Origin: Sandaracinaceae bacterium
GTDB taxonomy: Bacteria > Myxococcota_A > Polyangia > Polyangiales > Houyiibacteriaceae
Assembly: GCA_016706685.1 (NCBI GenBank)
Contig: JADJJE010000002.1
Span: 186,001-250,000, forward strand
DNA: 64,000 nucleotides
Direction of reading: 5' to 3'
This document shows positions 50,509 to 60,794 of this stretch, one piece after another. Position numbers and translations under genes: made by a program. Under the pieces are notes generated by a model. It was not told where the DNA came from. It did no database searches and saw nothing but the letters and a program-made list of their open reading frames with translations. The number at the start of each line of letters is the position of its first letter. Within the stretch, counting starts at the first letter, position 1.

Positions 50509-52480
50509 GCCTTGGCCTCCGCAGCTTCTTCGGCGGTGGCCGGGCGCCACCACAGGTACGCGAGGCCCACGCCGCCGATGGGGCCCAGGCACGCGGTGTA
50601 GTAGAAGACGTGCTCGGGGGTGTGCGCCGCGCCGAACGCCGGCAGCAGCATGAGCGCGGCGCCCCACCACGTGCGCGGGTCCAGCACGGCGGCCACGGCC
50701 AGCCCCGCCAGCACGTACACCGCAAACGCCAGCACGGCGGTCTGGTGGGCCTCGATGCCCAGCACGGCCCCGCCCAGCCACAAGATGAAGGTCTCGGCGA
50801 ACGCGGCGAACACGATGGTGAGCGCGCGTCGGTTGACTGCCGTGGAGGTCAAGGCGCGGCGCCCCACCGACGCGAGCACGGCCAGGAACATGGCGAAGGC
50901 CATGGTCACGTGCGTGAGCAGCGCGTTGGTGGTGATGGGCAGCGCCCCCGATTGATCGAGGTAGCCCGTGACCGCGTTCCACACCGACCAGCAGCCGCCG
51001 CCGGTCAGCGCCAGGCGGATGCGTAGCGCGCGGTCGGTGTCCAGGCTCTCGTCGGCCGAGAGGGCGCGCAGCGCCTCCACGTGCGCCGCGTCGTCGGCTG
51101 CCGCCTGCTCGAGCGCGCGCAGCCTCTCGAGGAGCTCCTCGGGCGGCGCCGGGTGGTCGTCCAGCGCCGAGCGCCCCGCCGCGACGTCCAGCGTGGCCTC
51201 GGCCTGAGCCATGCGCAGCTCGGCCAGCGCGCCCAGGCCCTTCTGCGCCTCCTCGCACTCCGGCCACGAGCGCAGCGCCTGCTGGTAGGCGAAGCGGCAC
51301 GCGTCCAGCTGCGCCTCCGTGCTGGCCTCGTCATTGAGCGCCTGCATGGACGAGCGCTCGCTCATGCTGGCGCGCGCGAACGCGATCTCCTCGCGCAGCG
51401 CGTCGGCCTTGGTGGTCAGCAGAAGCGCTGGCCGGTGCTCGAGGAACAGCTCGAGCGCATGACGGAACGCGTCCACGTCCGGAAAGCGGTCGGCCGGGGC
51501 ACGCAAAGCGCACGGCGCGCGATGGCGCGCAGCTCCTCCGGCACGCTCGCGTCGAATACCGGCGGCTCGGCCCGATGCGAGCTGACCAGCGACGCCACCA
51601 GCGACGTGTGCGGGCTCAGGTGCGGCGGGTGGCCCGTGATGATCTCGTGCAGGATCGCGCCCAGCAGGTACACGTCGGTCGTGGGGCCGAAGCTCGCGCC
51701 GTGCGCGGTGGCCTGCTCGGGCGAGAGGTAGCCGAGCGTGCCGCACACGTGCGTGATGCTGTCCGTCTTCGTGATGAAGTCGGGCGCCAGGCTCGTGTCG
51801 AACGCGGCGGCCACGCCCCAGTCCAGCAACACCACCTCGCCGTGCTCGCCCACCATCACGTTGTCGGGCTTGAGGTCCAGGTGCAGCACGCCGCGGCTGT
51901 GGGCGAAGTGCACCGCGCGGCAGACCTCCACCAGCACCCCGATGGGCTCCACCCAGCGTGCGTCTCCGGGGGCGAGGCGTTGGTCGCGCAGGAGCTCGGT
52001 CCACACGCGGCCGTACACGCGCTTCATCACGATCAGCGGCTCGCTGCCGTCGCGCGAGAGCGTGTGGATGGGCAGGATGTTGGGGTGCTCGAGGGACCCC
52101 GCGATCCACGCCTCGCGCAGCATGGCCTGGTGCGTCTCTTCGCTGGCGTCCCCGCGCGCGCGCTTCACGGCCACCTCGCGGCGCAGACGGTGCTGCACGG
52201 CGCTGCGCACCTCGCCCATGCCGCCGGTGGCGATCAGGTCGCCGAGCGCCACCAGCCCCTCGGCGGCGTTGGCGATGTCCAGCACCGCGCGGCCCCCGAG
52301 CGCGCGCCCCAGCGTCACGCCGGCCCGGCAGTTGATGGTGGCCAGGCCCAGGGTCTGGTAGCGCGCGCCGAGCGGCGCGTCGGCCTGCGCGATCTCGGTC
52401 ACGGGCACGGGCGTGAGGTCGTCCACCTCGGTGGTCCGGTCGTGCGCGGGGCGGAGCCTCTGGGTCGGGGGGGAGTCCAT
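50505..52480 (-). CDS. Membrane Ser/Thr protein kinase (first of tandem pair), frameshifted
   Basis: A paralogue of the downstream kinase: ATGGMGEVRSA loop, VAVKRARG, VLHLDLKPDNVMV and DWG motif, CGTLGYLSPEQA. The reading frame changes at about 51505-51507 (AAA on the + strand), between IARRAL and APADRFPDVDAF; the span is one base short of a multiple of three, so one base is missing. The restored protein is about 658 residues with four to five C-terminal membrane helices. ATG 52480 is chosen; a TTG at 52504 lacks support. It stands divergent from a TetR gene. Confidence 0.85.
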
Positions 52481-52540
52481 CGGGCAGCCCGGAGGGTACG
52501 CCAAACGGCAGCGCGCGGGGCTGTGCTAGCGTCGCGCCCC

Positions 52541-53242
52541 GTGAGCATCCCGAAGCGACGCGGCCGGCCGGCCGGCACCGAGGCCCCCGCGCCGAGCGAC
52601 GAGCACATGCTGCGCGCGGCGCTCGACGAGTTCGCCGAGAACGGCTTCGCGGGCACCAGCGTGCGCAAGCTCGCGCGCGATCTGGGCGTCAGCCACAACC
52701 TCATCCCGCAGCGCTTCGGCTCGAAAGAGCGGCTGTGGTACGCGGCCGTGGATCAGGGCTTCGGCGCGCTGGCCACCGACCTCTTCGCCAACCTCGAGGC
52801 GCTGCCCACGGACGACGTGGCGCGCCTGCGCGCCATGGTGGTGCGCTTCGTTACGCTGAACGCCAAGCGCCCCGCGCTGCTGCAGATCATCAGCCAGGAG
52901 GCCACCACGCCAGGGCCACGCCTCGACTACCTGTACGACCGCTACATCGACCCGGTGCGCGCGCTCAGCCAGACGGCACTCGACGCGCTGCACCGCAAGG
53001 GGCTCATCCGCACGCGCTCGGTCTCCCTCATGTACTTCCTCATGACGCACGGCGCGGGAGGGCCGCTGGCGCTGCCGGCGTTGGCGGCACGCTTCGGCGC
53101 GCGCGTGGACCCGAGCGACCCGGAGGCGGTGCACCGGCACGCGCTCGAGGCGGCTGACATCATCTTCGACGGCGTGGGCATCCCGCCTCCGAGCCCACCG
53201 ACGTCGGCGCGCAAGACCAAGACACGCGCGCCTCGGGGTTAA
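52541..53242 (+). CDS. TetR/AcrR family transcriptional regulator
   Basis: A 233-residue regulator: basic PKRRGRPAG lead, HTH domain with LDEFAENGFAGTSVRKLARDLGVSHNLIPQRFGS (residues about 25-70), then KERLWYAAVDQGF and a helical ligand domain. GTG 52541 is the only start giving the usual N-terminus. The stop lies 3 bp before a near-perfect palindrome, so the protein most probably binds there to control the DUF2236 gene and perhaps itself. Confidence 0.92.
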   Translation: MSIPKRRGRPAGTEAPAPSDEHMLRAALDEFAENGFAGTSVRKLARDLGVSHNLIPQRFGSKERLWYAAVDQGFGALATDLFANLEALPTDDVARLRAMVVRFVTLNAKRPALLQIISQEATTPGPRLDYLYDRYIDPVRALSQTALDALHRKGLIRTRSVSLMYFLMTHGAGGPLALPALAARFGARVDPSDPEAVHRHALEAADIIFDGVGIPPPSPPTSARKTKTRAPRG

Positions 53243-53244
53243 AT

Positions 53245-53268
53245 TGACAACTGTCATGTCAGTTGTCA
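53245..53268. promoter_or_regulatory. Near-perfect palindromic operator of a TetR-DUF2236 module
   Basis: Arms TGACAACTG (53245-53253) and CAGTTGTCA (53260-53268) are perfect inverted copies around TCATGT, giving 11 of 12 possible base pairs. Only 10 bp separate it from the DUF2236 start at 53279. A TTGACA (-35-like) hexamer overlaps its left edge. Confidence 0.7.
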
Positions 53269-53278
53269 CCATGGGGCC

Positions 53279-54199
53279 ATGAACCGCCGTGAACGCATCG
53301 TCGCCGAGGTCCGCACCGCTGTGGGCGTCCACGACCAGCCCGAGATCTACGGCGGGCCCGCCGGCGACCCTGGCCTGATTGGCCCGGGCAGCGTCTCGTG
53401 GGAGCTGCACGCCGACGTGGGCAGCGTGGCGGTGGCGGGGCTGGCGGCCATCGTGATGGAGATCCTGCACCCACTGGTCATGGCCGGCGTGCACGACCAG
53501 TCCGACTACGCGGTCAACACGGGCCGGCGCGCGCGCAACACGTTCGGCTACGTGATGATCACCACGTTCGGCAGCACGGCCGCGGCCACCCGCACCATCG
53601 AGCACGTGCGCCGCATGCACGAGCGCGTGAGCGGCACCGCTCCCGACGGGCGGCCGTATCGCGCCATGGATCCAGAGCTCATCGGGTGGGTCCACACCGC
53701 CATCCCGTGGGCCATCATGGAGGCCTTCCACCGCTACCACCGGCCGCTCACGCTCGCCGAGCGCAACCGCTACCTGCGCGAGCAGTCCCTCATCGGGAAG
53801 CTGGGGGGCGCGGGCGACATCCCGGTGACCATGGACGAGCTCGACGCGTACGTGACGCGCATGCGCCCGAAGCTGGCCGTCAACGAGCAGACCGTGGCGT
53901 TCATCGAGTTCCTCACCTCCTCGGGCAAGCGCCCGGGGGAGGCGGCCCCCGCAACCGAGCAGCTCTTCCGCCGGCTCTCGCTGCGCGGCTCGCTCGGGCT
54001 GTTTCCCACCTGGGCGCGCGAGCTGGTGGGCATGCGCCACGACGCCTGGGCGCAGCGCACGTTCTACGACCCGTTCATGCACGCGCAGTCGAAGCAGGTG
54101 CGCTGGGCGATGGGCAAGCCGGCCTACGCGCAGCTGGCCGAGGCCCGAGTGCGCGGCGTGAGCACGGAGAGCCCAGTCGCGCTCCACGCGCTGCCCTGA
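53279..54199 (+). CDS. Oxygenase MpaB family (DUF2236) haem protein
   Basis: A 306-residue DUF2236/latex-clearing-protein-like enzyme. Conserved parts: GPGSVSWELHAD, ILHPLVMAGVHDQS with the paired His of the haem pocket, RNTFGYVMITTFG, and WVHTAIPWAIMEAF. Family members bind b-type haem and oxidise isoprenoid or long-chain substrates; MpaB itself cleaves a farnesyl chain. The substrate cannot be read from sequence. Its promoter holds the palindrome for the adjacent TetR. Confidence 0.87.
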   Translation: MNRRERIVAEVRTAVGVHDQPEIYGGPAGDPGLIGPGSVSWELHADVGSVAVAGLAAIVMEILHPLVMAGVHDQSDYAVNTGRRARNTFGYVMITTFGSTAAATRTIEHVRRMHERVSGTAPDGRPYRAMDPELIGWVHTAIPWAIMEAFHRYHRPLTLAERNRYLREQSLIGKLGGAGDIPVTMDELDAYVTRMRPKLAVNEQTVAFIEFLTSSGKRPGEAAPATEQLFRRLSLRGSLGLFPTWARELVGMRHDAWAQRTFYDPFMHAQSKQVRWAMGKPAYAQLAEARVRGVSTESPVALHALP

Positions 54200-54202
54200 G
54201 CG

Positions 54203-54493
54203 CTACGGCAGCAGCGCTGCCAGCTGCGCCAACGTGACCCCCGTCACGCGCAGCCGCTTGCTGCGGCTGGTGTCGCCCTGCTCGATGACCACGTCGCGCT
54301 TCGCCACCCCCAGCGCCTTGGCCAAGAACGCCACCAGCGCCGCGTTGGCAGCGCCATCCACCGGAGGTGCGGTGAGCGCCACCTTGAGCGCGCCCTCGTG
54401 TACGCCCAGCACGGCGCTGCGGCTGGCGCGCGGGGCCACGCGCACGCTGAACACCACGGCGCCAGCGTCTTCGCGCGCGTCGAGCCCGCTCAT
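54203..54493 (-). CDS. DUF167 (YggU) family protein
   Basis: A 96-residue DUF167 domain: VRVAPRASRSAVLGVHEGALKVALTAPPVDGAANAALVAFLAK is the family signature. A small conserved protein of unknown function. ATG 54493 overlaps the aroE stop (ATGA), so it is the third gene of an xseA-aroE operon. Confidence 0.9.
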   Translation of the reverse strand: MSGLDAREDAGAVVFSVRVAPRASRSAVLGVHEGALKVALTAPPVDGAANAALVAFLAKALGVAKRDVVIEQGDTSRSKRLRVTGVTLAQLAALLP

Positions 54494-55359
54494 GCGAGCG
54501 ACGCTTCAAGCGCTGCGCGCATCACGTCTACCGGGGCCTCGCGGCCGGTCCAGCGCGTGAAGGCCAGCGCGCCCTGGTGCACCAGCATGCCCAGCCCGTC
54601 CACGCACACCAGGCCCCGTGCCTGCGCGCGCGCCATCACGCTGGTGATGCGCGGCTGATAGACAAGGTCCACCACGCGCGCGTGGTCGGGCAGCAGCTCG
54701 AGCGGCAGCGAGTCGGCAAAGGCTTGTGCGTCGGGCCGACCGTGCAGGGTGGCGCTCGTGGCTTGCACCAAGAGCGTGGTGCCGCGGTAGGCGTCGCGCA
54801 GAGCAGCCGTGTCGTCGTCCCCCAGCGCACGCAGGTGCCCGCCCACCACGGGGTTCAGCTCGCGCACCAGCACGTCGCACTGCTCCCGGCGGCGGGCCAC
54901 CACCACCACCTCGGCAGCGCCCCGGCGGCACAGCCCCACGGCGGCTGCCCGCGCCGCGCCACCAGCACCCAACAGCAGCACGCGCGCGTGGTCGAGCGGC
55001 ACGTTGGCTTCTTCGAGCGAGCGCACCAGCCCGGGGGCATCCGTGTTCTCGCCCAGCAGCGTTCCGTCGGGCTCGTGCACCAGCGTGTTCACCGCGCCGA
55101 TGGCGCGCGCGTCCGGGTGCACCTGGTCCAGGAACGCCATGACGTGTTCTTTGTGCGGCAGGGTGACGTTCACGCCGCGCAGGCCCAGAGCCCGCACGCC
55201 GCGCACCGCGTCGCCCAGCCGCGCTGGGTCCACGGGGAAGGGGATGTAGGCCACGTTCAGGCCCAGCGCCCGCGCCGCCGCGTGGTGCATGACGGGCGAG
55301 CGCGAGTGCCGCACGGGCCAGCCGAAGATGCCCAGCAGCGTGGTGTCCGCGTCGATCAT
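54490..55359 (-). CDS. aroE: Shikimate dehydrogenase
   Basis: A 289-residue NADPH-dependent shikimate dehydrogenase, fourth step of the aromatic amino-acid pathway. Shikimate-binding HSRSPVMHH near the N-terminus, NVTLPHKE with catalytic Lys near residue 70, IGAVNTLV, the dinucleotide loop LGAGGAARA near residue 132 and a C-terminal GLGMLVHQGALAF all match. Size is usual for AroE. Coupled to xseA upstream and the DUF167 gene downstream by ATGA overlaps. Confidence 0.95.
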   Translation of the reverse strand: MIDADTTLLGIFGWPVRHSRSPVMHHAAARALGLNVAYIPFPVDPARLGDAVRGVRALGLRGVNVTLPHKEHVMAFLDQVHPDARAIGAVNTLVHEPDGTLLGENTDAPGLVRSLEEANVPLDHARVLLLGAGGAARAAAVGLCRRGAAEVVVVARRREQCDVLVRELNPVVGGHLRALGDDDTAALRDAYRGTTLLVQATSATLHGRPDAQAFADSLPLELLPDHARVVDLVYQPRITSVMARAQARGLVCVDGLGMLVHQGALAFTRWTGREAPVDVMRAALEASLA

Positions 55360-56822
55360 GAGTGCTCCTCTGGGCCCACGGGGGGCGCTCCGGCGGCCGC
55401 GTCGGAGGTGACCGCGCGCACCTCGGCCGAGATGCGGGCCTGCGCCACGCGCACCTCGATGGCATCCCCCACGCGCACGTCGCTGGCGGCACGCACGGCG
55501 CGGCCATCGGCCCGCAGCGCAATGGCGTATCCGCGCCCCAGCACCCGCAGCGGTGACAGCGCGTCCAGCGCGGCCACGTGTTGCCCGAGGGTGGCGCGCG
55601 CGTCGCGCAGCGCCCGCTCGGCGGCGGGGGCGAGCGTGTCCGTCACCCGCGCGAGGCTGCGGGTCTCGCTGGCCAAGCGCGCCTGCATGGCTCGCTGCAG
55701 CCCGGCCTCGAGCGCCTCGAACCCGCCTCGCTGCCGCGCCAGCATGCGCCGTGGGTCGTGCGGCAGCACGCGCGCTTCGAGCGCCGTGAGCTCGCGGCGC
55801 TGCTGCACGAGGGGCCGGCGCATGGCCTCTTCCAGCCGGCGCGTCAGCAGCCGCAGCGCGCGCTCGGCGCTCCCGAGGGCGCTGCGCGGGTCCCGCAGCC
55901 GCCGCTCGGCGCGCTCCAGCTTCAGCCGCTCACGGTCGAGCCGCATCTCGAGCGCGCGCGCCAGGCGGCGCTGCCAGGCGTCCACCTCGGCGCGCAGGGC
56001 GTCGCGCGCGGGCACCACGATCTCGGCGGCGTTCGAGGGCGTGGCCGCGCGCACGTCGGCCACCAACTCGGCCAGCGTGATGTCCGTCTCGTGCCCCACG
56101 CCCACCACGATGGGCACGCGGCACGCGGCCACGGCGCGCACCACCTGCTCGTCGTTGAAGGCCCACAGGTCTTCGGCCGAGCCACCCCCGCGCGTCAGGA
56201 TGACCACGTCCAGCTCGGGCAGCGCCTGCACCCGCGCCAGCGCCTTGATGATGGAGGCCGGCGCCTCGGCTCCCTGCACGCGGCAGTCGGACAGCACGAT
56301 GCGCACGGGGCAGCGCTCGCCCGACACGCGCAGCACGTCTTGGTACGCCGCGCTGCTGCCGCTGGTGACCACGCCCACCGTGCGCGGCAGGCGTGGCAGC
56401 GCACGCTTGCGGGCCGGGTCCATCAGCCCCTCGGCGGTCAGCTTGCGGCGCAGCAGCTCGAAGCGCGCGCGCAGGTCGCCGTCGCCTGCGGGCACCGCGG
56501 CACGCACGGTGAGCTGAAACGTCCCGCGCGGCTCGTAGAGCGTGAGCTGCCCCCGCACCCGCACGCGCTCGCCGTCGCGCAGGGTGGCCCGCGTGCGCTG
56601 CGCGTCGCTGCGGAACATCACGCACGCCACCTGCGCTGGGTCACGCTCGTCGCTCAGGTTGAAGTAGAGGTGCCCGGAGGGGGCCCGCTTGGCCTGCGTG
56701 ATCTCGCCCTCTACCCACACGTCGCGGAAGCCGTCTTCGAGCGCGCCGCGCACCACGCGGTTCAGCTCGCTGACGCGCAGCACGCGAGGCTGTGTTGGGG
56801 AGCGGAGCGGCTCGACTGACAT
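55356..56822 (-). CDS. xseA: Exodeoxyribonuclease VII large subunit
   Basis: A 488-residue XseA: N-terminal OB-fold (LNRVVRGALEDGFRDVWVEGEI) followed by the nuclease core (GVVTSGSSAAYQDVLRV, DVVILTRGGGSAEDLWAFNDE, VGVGHETDITLAELVADVRA) and a long coiled-coil C-terminal half. With XseB it degrades single-stranded DNA in both directions. No xseB is seen next to it. ATG 56822. Confidence 0.95.
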   Translation of the reverse strand: MSVEPLRSPTQPRVLRVSELNRVVRGALEDGFRDVWVEGEITQAKRAPSGHLYFNLSDERDPAQVACVMFRSDAQRTRATLRDGERVRVRGQLTLYEPRGTFQLTVRAAVPAGDGDLRARFELLRRKLTAEGLMDPARKRALPRLPRTVGVVTSGSSAAYQDVLRVSGERCPVRIVLSDCRVQGAEAPASIIKALARVQALPELDVVILTRGGGSAEDLWAFNDEQVVRAVAACRVPIVVGVGHETDITLAELVADVRAATPSNAAEIVVPARDALRAEVDAWQRRLARALEMRLDRERLKLERAERRLRDPRSALGSAERALRLLTRRLEEAMRRPLVQQRRELTALEARVLPHDPRRMLARQRGGFEALEAGLQRAMQARLASETRSLARVTDTLAPAAERALRDARATLGQHVAALDALSPLRVLGRGYAIALRADGRAVRAASDVRVGDAIEVRVAQARISAEVRAVTSDAAAGAPPVGPEEHS

Positions 56823-56891
56823 GCGCCCGGACTATCGCACGACGCGCCGCCTCGGGTAGCCCGCGCGTGCGTTCGCCCTTACGCTTGCGGA

Positions 56892-58280
56892 ATGGAGTCC
56901 CCGACGAGCTGGGCGTTTCTGGCACTGAGCCTGGTGGCTGCCTGGTTCACCTACAACGCGCACCGCCCACCGCGCTGGCCCGCCACCTGGGCCACCATCT
57001 GCTTCTTCGCAGGGTGGATCACGGTGGAGCTCGCGGCGCACCACCTGCTCTGGCAGTTCGCGGCGGCCTGTGGGTTCGCGTACGCGGGGGCCCTCGACGC
57101 ATGGCCCGGCTGGCTCGCGCTCTTGATCTGCATGGCGTCTTGGGCTTCGCTCCTGAGGCTGCACACGCGCGGACAGCTCGCGGCCGACGCCGCGCATGGC
57201 GCCGTGCAGGGCACGCTCTCCAAGTACGAGCAGGGGGGCGAGGCGCTGGCCCTCACGCTGGACCCCGAGGCGGGCCTGCCCACGCTCAAGCCGGTGCATC
57301 TTCGCCACTACGCGCTGCCGTTCCGCATGAAGCAGCGCCGCGTCACCGTGGTGCGCAACCAGCCCTTCGCCGAGGTGGGTGGGCGCACGCTGCGCGCGGA
57401 CATCTATCACCGCGAGGACAAGCCCAGCAACGCGCCCGTGCTGGTGTTCGTTCACGGCGGCGGCTGGATCCTGGGCTTCAAGGAGTTCCAGGCGCTGCCC
57501 ATGCTCAACCGCATGGCGGCCGAGGGCTGGGTCTGCATCAGCATCGACTACCGGCTGAGCCCGAAGGCCACCTTCCCCGACCACATCGCGGACGTGAACC
57601 GCGGCATCGTGTGGGCCAAGGCGCACGCGCACCAATGGGGGGGCGACCCCTCGTTCGTGGCCATCAGCGGCAACTCGGCGGGCGGCCACCTGGCCGCGCT
57701 GGCTGCCCTCACCTGGGACGAGCCCGGCTTCAAGCCCGGCTTCGAGGGCGCCGACACGCGGGTGCAGGCGGCGGTCACCTTCTACGGTGTCTACGACCTC
57801 ACCAACCGATACGGGCATTGGCCACACCGCGGTATCGAGGGCCTGGTGGAGCAGCTGGTGATGAAGGTCCGCCGCGTGGACGACCCCGAGCGCTTCGAGG
57901 CCGCGTCGCCCATCGCTCGGGTGCGGCGTGACGCCCCGCCCTGGCTGGTGGTGCATGGCACCCACGACTCGCTGGTGCCCGTGGAGGAGGGCCGCCGCTT
58001 CAGCACGGCACTGCGTGACGTGTCGTCTCAGCCGGTCTGCTACGCCGAGATCCCGGACGCACAGCACGCCTTCGAGATCTTCCGCTCGGTGCGGGGCCAC
58101 CACACGCTGCGCGCCGTGCGGGACTTCCTCAACACCATCTACCAGCGGGAGCGCGGCGGGGCGCCCACGGGGGAAGGCGCTCAGCGCACCTTGGGAGAAA
58201 CGCCGCTCTCGCCGGGCCTGAACGTGGCTTCCATGGTGTCGGCGCGGGCGCGCACCATGGCCGCCGACTCCGCGCTCTGA
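56892..58280 (+). CDS. Membrane-anchored HSL-type alpha/beta hydrolase (esterase)
   Basis: A 462-residue protein: three or four N-terminal hydrophobic helices (residues about 5-95), then a hormone-sensitive-lipase-type hydrolase. Oxyanion motif VHGGGW near residue 187, nucleophile GNSAGG near 260 (Ser), catalytic Asp in VHGTHDSLVP near 356, catalytic His in DAQHAF near 392. It likely cleaves short-chain or lipid esters at the membrane. Its last 100 nt overlap a minus-strand reading frame. Confidence 0.88.
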   Translation: MESPTSWAFLALSLVAAWFTYNAHRPPRWPATWATICFFAGWITVELAAHHLLWQFAAACGFAYAGALDAWPGWLALLICMASWASLLRLHTRGQLAADAAHGAVQGTLSKYEQGGEALALTLDPEAGLPTLKPVHLRHYALPFRMKQRRVTVVRNQPFAEVGGRTLRADIYHREDKPSNAPVLVFVHGGGWILGFKEFQALPMLNRMAAEGWVCISIDYRLSPKATFPDHIADVNRGIVWAKAHAHQWGGDPSFVAISGNSAGGHLAALAALTWDEPGFKPGFEGADTRVQAAVTFYGVYDLTNRYGHWPHRGIEGLVEQLVMKVRRVDDPERFEAASPIARVRRDAPPWLVVHGTHDSLVPVEEGRRFSTALRDVSSQPVCYAEIPDAQHAFEIFRSVRGHHTLRAVRDFLNTIYQRERGGAPTGEGAQRTLGETPLSPGLNVASMVSARARTMAADSAL

Positions 58281-58453
58281 GACGCCATGCGGCGGATGCG
58301 GTCGTAGATGTTGCGCGCGCGCTCGGCGTGCGCCTCCGGGGCTGCCGCAGCATCCAGGTGGGCAAACAGCAACTGCGCGGTCTCGAGCCCGAGGTCCGTC
58401 TGAGGGTCCTCGCGCCGGGCGTGCTTGATCTGCGTCGTGTCCTCACGTGACAT
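58181..58453 (-). CDS. Small hypothetical protein overlapping the esterase 3' end
   Basis: A 90-residue helical, charged protein (MSREDTTQIKHARRED; a long Ala/Glu/Arg helix at residues 20-70). Its start lies 128 bp from the photolyase and it overlaps the convergent esterase gene by 100 nt. Composition and ATG context make it plausible but a spurious antisense frame cannot be excluded. Confidence 0.5.
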   Translation of the reverse strand: MSREDTTQIKHARREDPQTDLGLETAQLLFAHLDAAAAPEAHAERARNIYDRIRRMASQSAESAAMVRARADTMEATFRPGESGVSPKVR

Positions 58454-58581
58454 GCAGTGACAGAGATAGCCCCATCCGGTCGGCCTGTCCAGCTACATTG
58501 GAATGTGGACCGGGTTTTGTCCCCAAATACGGATAGTGAGGGCTGCGGCATGCCAGGGAGTCGTCGCGTAGACTCGCCTCC

Positions 58582-60049
58582 ATGGCTCTCCGGACGCTCG
58601 TCTGGTTCCGCGGAAAAGACCTCCGCCTCAGTGACCACCTGCCGCTGGCGCGCGCGCTGCAGGGCGACGAGGTAATCCCGCTGTTCGTGCTGGACCCCTT
58701 CTTCTTCTCACCCGCGCGCGCGCGGGAGCTGCCTCACCGCATGCAGTTCCTGCTGGAGTCCATCGCCGTGCTGCAGGACGAGCTCGCCGCGCGCGGGTCG
58801 CAGCTGCTCGTGGTGCCGGGGAAGAGCGTGGAGGTCATCCCCGAGCTGGTGGCGCGCCTGCGGGTGGACCGCGTGGTGGCGCAGCGCTGGGTGGAGCCCT
58901 TCGCCCGCGAGCGTGACCGCCGCGTGCAGCAGGCGCTCGGCGACCGCTTCGAGCTGCTCCCGGGCGAGACGCTGCTGCCGCCCGGCACGCTGCGCACCGG
59001 GGCCGGCAAGCCCTACTCGGTGTTCAGCCAGTTCGCGCGGTCGTTCCGCCGCGAGGTGGAGGTGAGCGCACCACTCCGGGCTCCGAAGCAGCTGCCGCCC
59101 CTGCCGGACAAAGTATTGACCCAGGTGACTTGCGTGCAGGTGCCCACCCTCGAGCAGTTGGGCATCCGGTACAACGGCGCACTCCAGCCCGGTGGTGAGC
59201 GCGCAGCCAACCAGCGTTTGCGCGCGTTTCGACTCGGTGCAGCCCCCAGTTACCACCAGCAACGCGACCGTATGGACATCCCAGGCACCAGCCGACTCTC
59301 GGCCGACCTCCCAAGTTCGGCACGCTCTCGCCTCGCCAGGTCTGGTACGAGATCGAGCGCGCTCACCGCGGCACCGAAGCGTGCGACAAGTTCCTCAACG
59401 AGCTGATCTGGCGTGAGTTCTCACACAGCACGCTGTGGGACCGCCCGGCGCTCCTGAGCGAGCCCTTCCGCGCAGACTTCGTCGGCTTCCCGTGGCGCGC
59501 GCCCGAGCAAGCGCCGGATCTCTGGGAAACGTGGGTGAATGGGAAGACGGGGTACCCCATCGTGGACGCGGCGGCACGACAGCTGTTGCACGAGGGCTTC
59601 GTCCACAACCGCGCGCGCATGATCGCAGCGAGCTTCCTGACGAAGCATCTCTTGATCTCGTACCGTGCCGGCGAAGCGCACTACATGAAGTACCTCACGG
59701 ACGGTGACTGGGCGCAGAACAACGCCGGCTGGCAGTGGTCGGCGGGCTGTGGCTGCGATGCGCAGCCCTACTTCCGTGTGTTCAACCCCACGCTGCAGGG
59801 CGAGCGCTTCGACCCCGAGGGCGACTACGTGCGGCGCTACGTGCCCGAGCTGGCCACGCTGCCCGCGCGCTTCATCCACGAGCCCGCAAAGGCGCCAGAG
59901 GCCGTGCTGCGCGCAGCGGGCGTGACGCTGGGTGAGACGTACCCGCTGCCCATCGTGGACCACGCGCTGGCGCGGGAGCGCTTCCTCGCGCTCGCCAAGC
60001 AGCACATGGCCAGAACGAAGGCGGGCACGCCCGGTGCCGAGGTGAAGGC

Positions 60050-60053
<4 letters not shown>
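58582..60053 (+). CDS. phr: Deoxyribodipyrimidine photolyase (cryptochrome family), frameshifted
   Basis: The N-terminal photolyase domain starts MALRTLVWFRGKDLRLSD and continues to GERAANQRLRAF; the FAD domain continues in another frame from FGTLSPRQVWYE to the stop at 60053. The break is at a CCC run near 59308-59312, where one C appears missing (the span is one base short of a multiple of three). The restored 490-residue enzyme has GYPIVDAAARQL, NRARMIAASFLTKHLL, NNAGWQWSAGCGCDAQPYFR and YVRRYVPEL, the FAD and DNA-lesion-binding core of class I CPD photolyases. It repairs UV dimers using light. The stop overlaps the next GTG start. Confidence 0.9.
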
Positions 60054-60787
<734 letters not shown>

Positions 60788-60794
60788 GCGGCCG

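Noticed and set aside
58495..58506. ACATT-GG-AATGT inverted repeat upstream of the photolyase, considered as a light-regulator site
   Set aside because: It does not resemble known CarH/LitR-type sites and the 5-bp arms are short; no other support.
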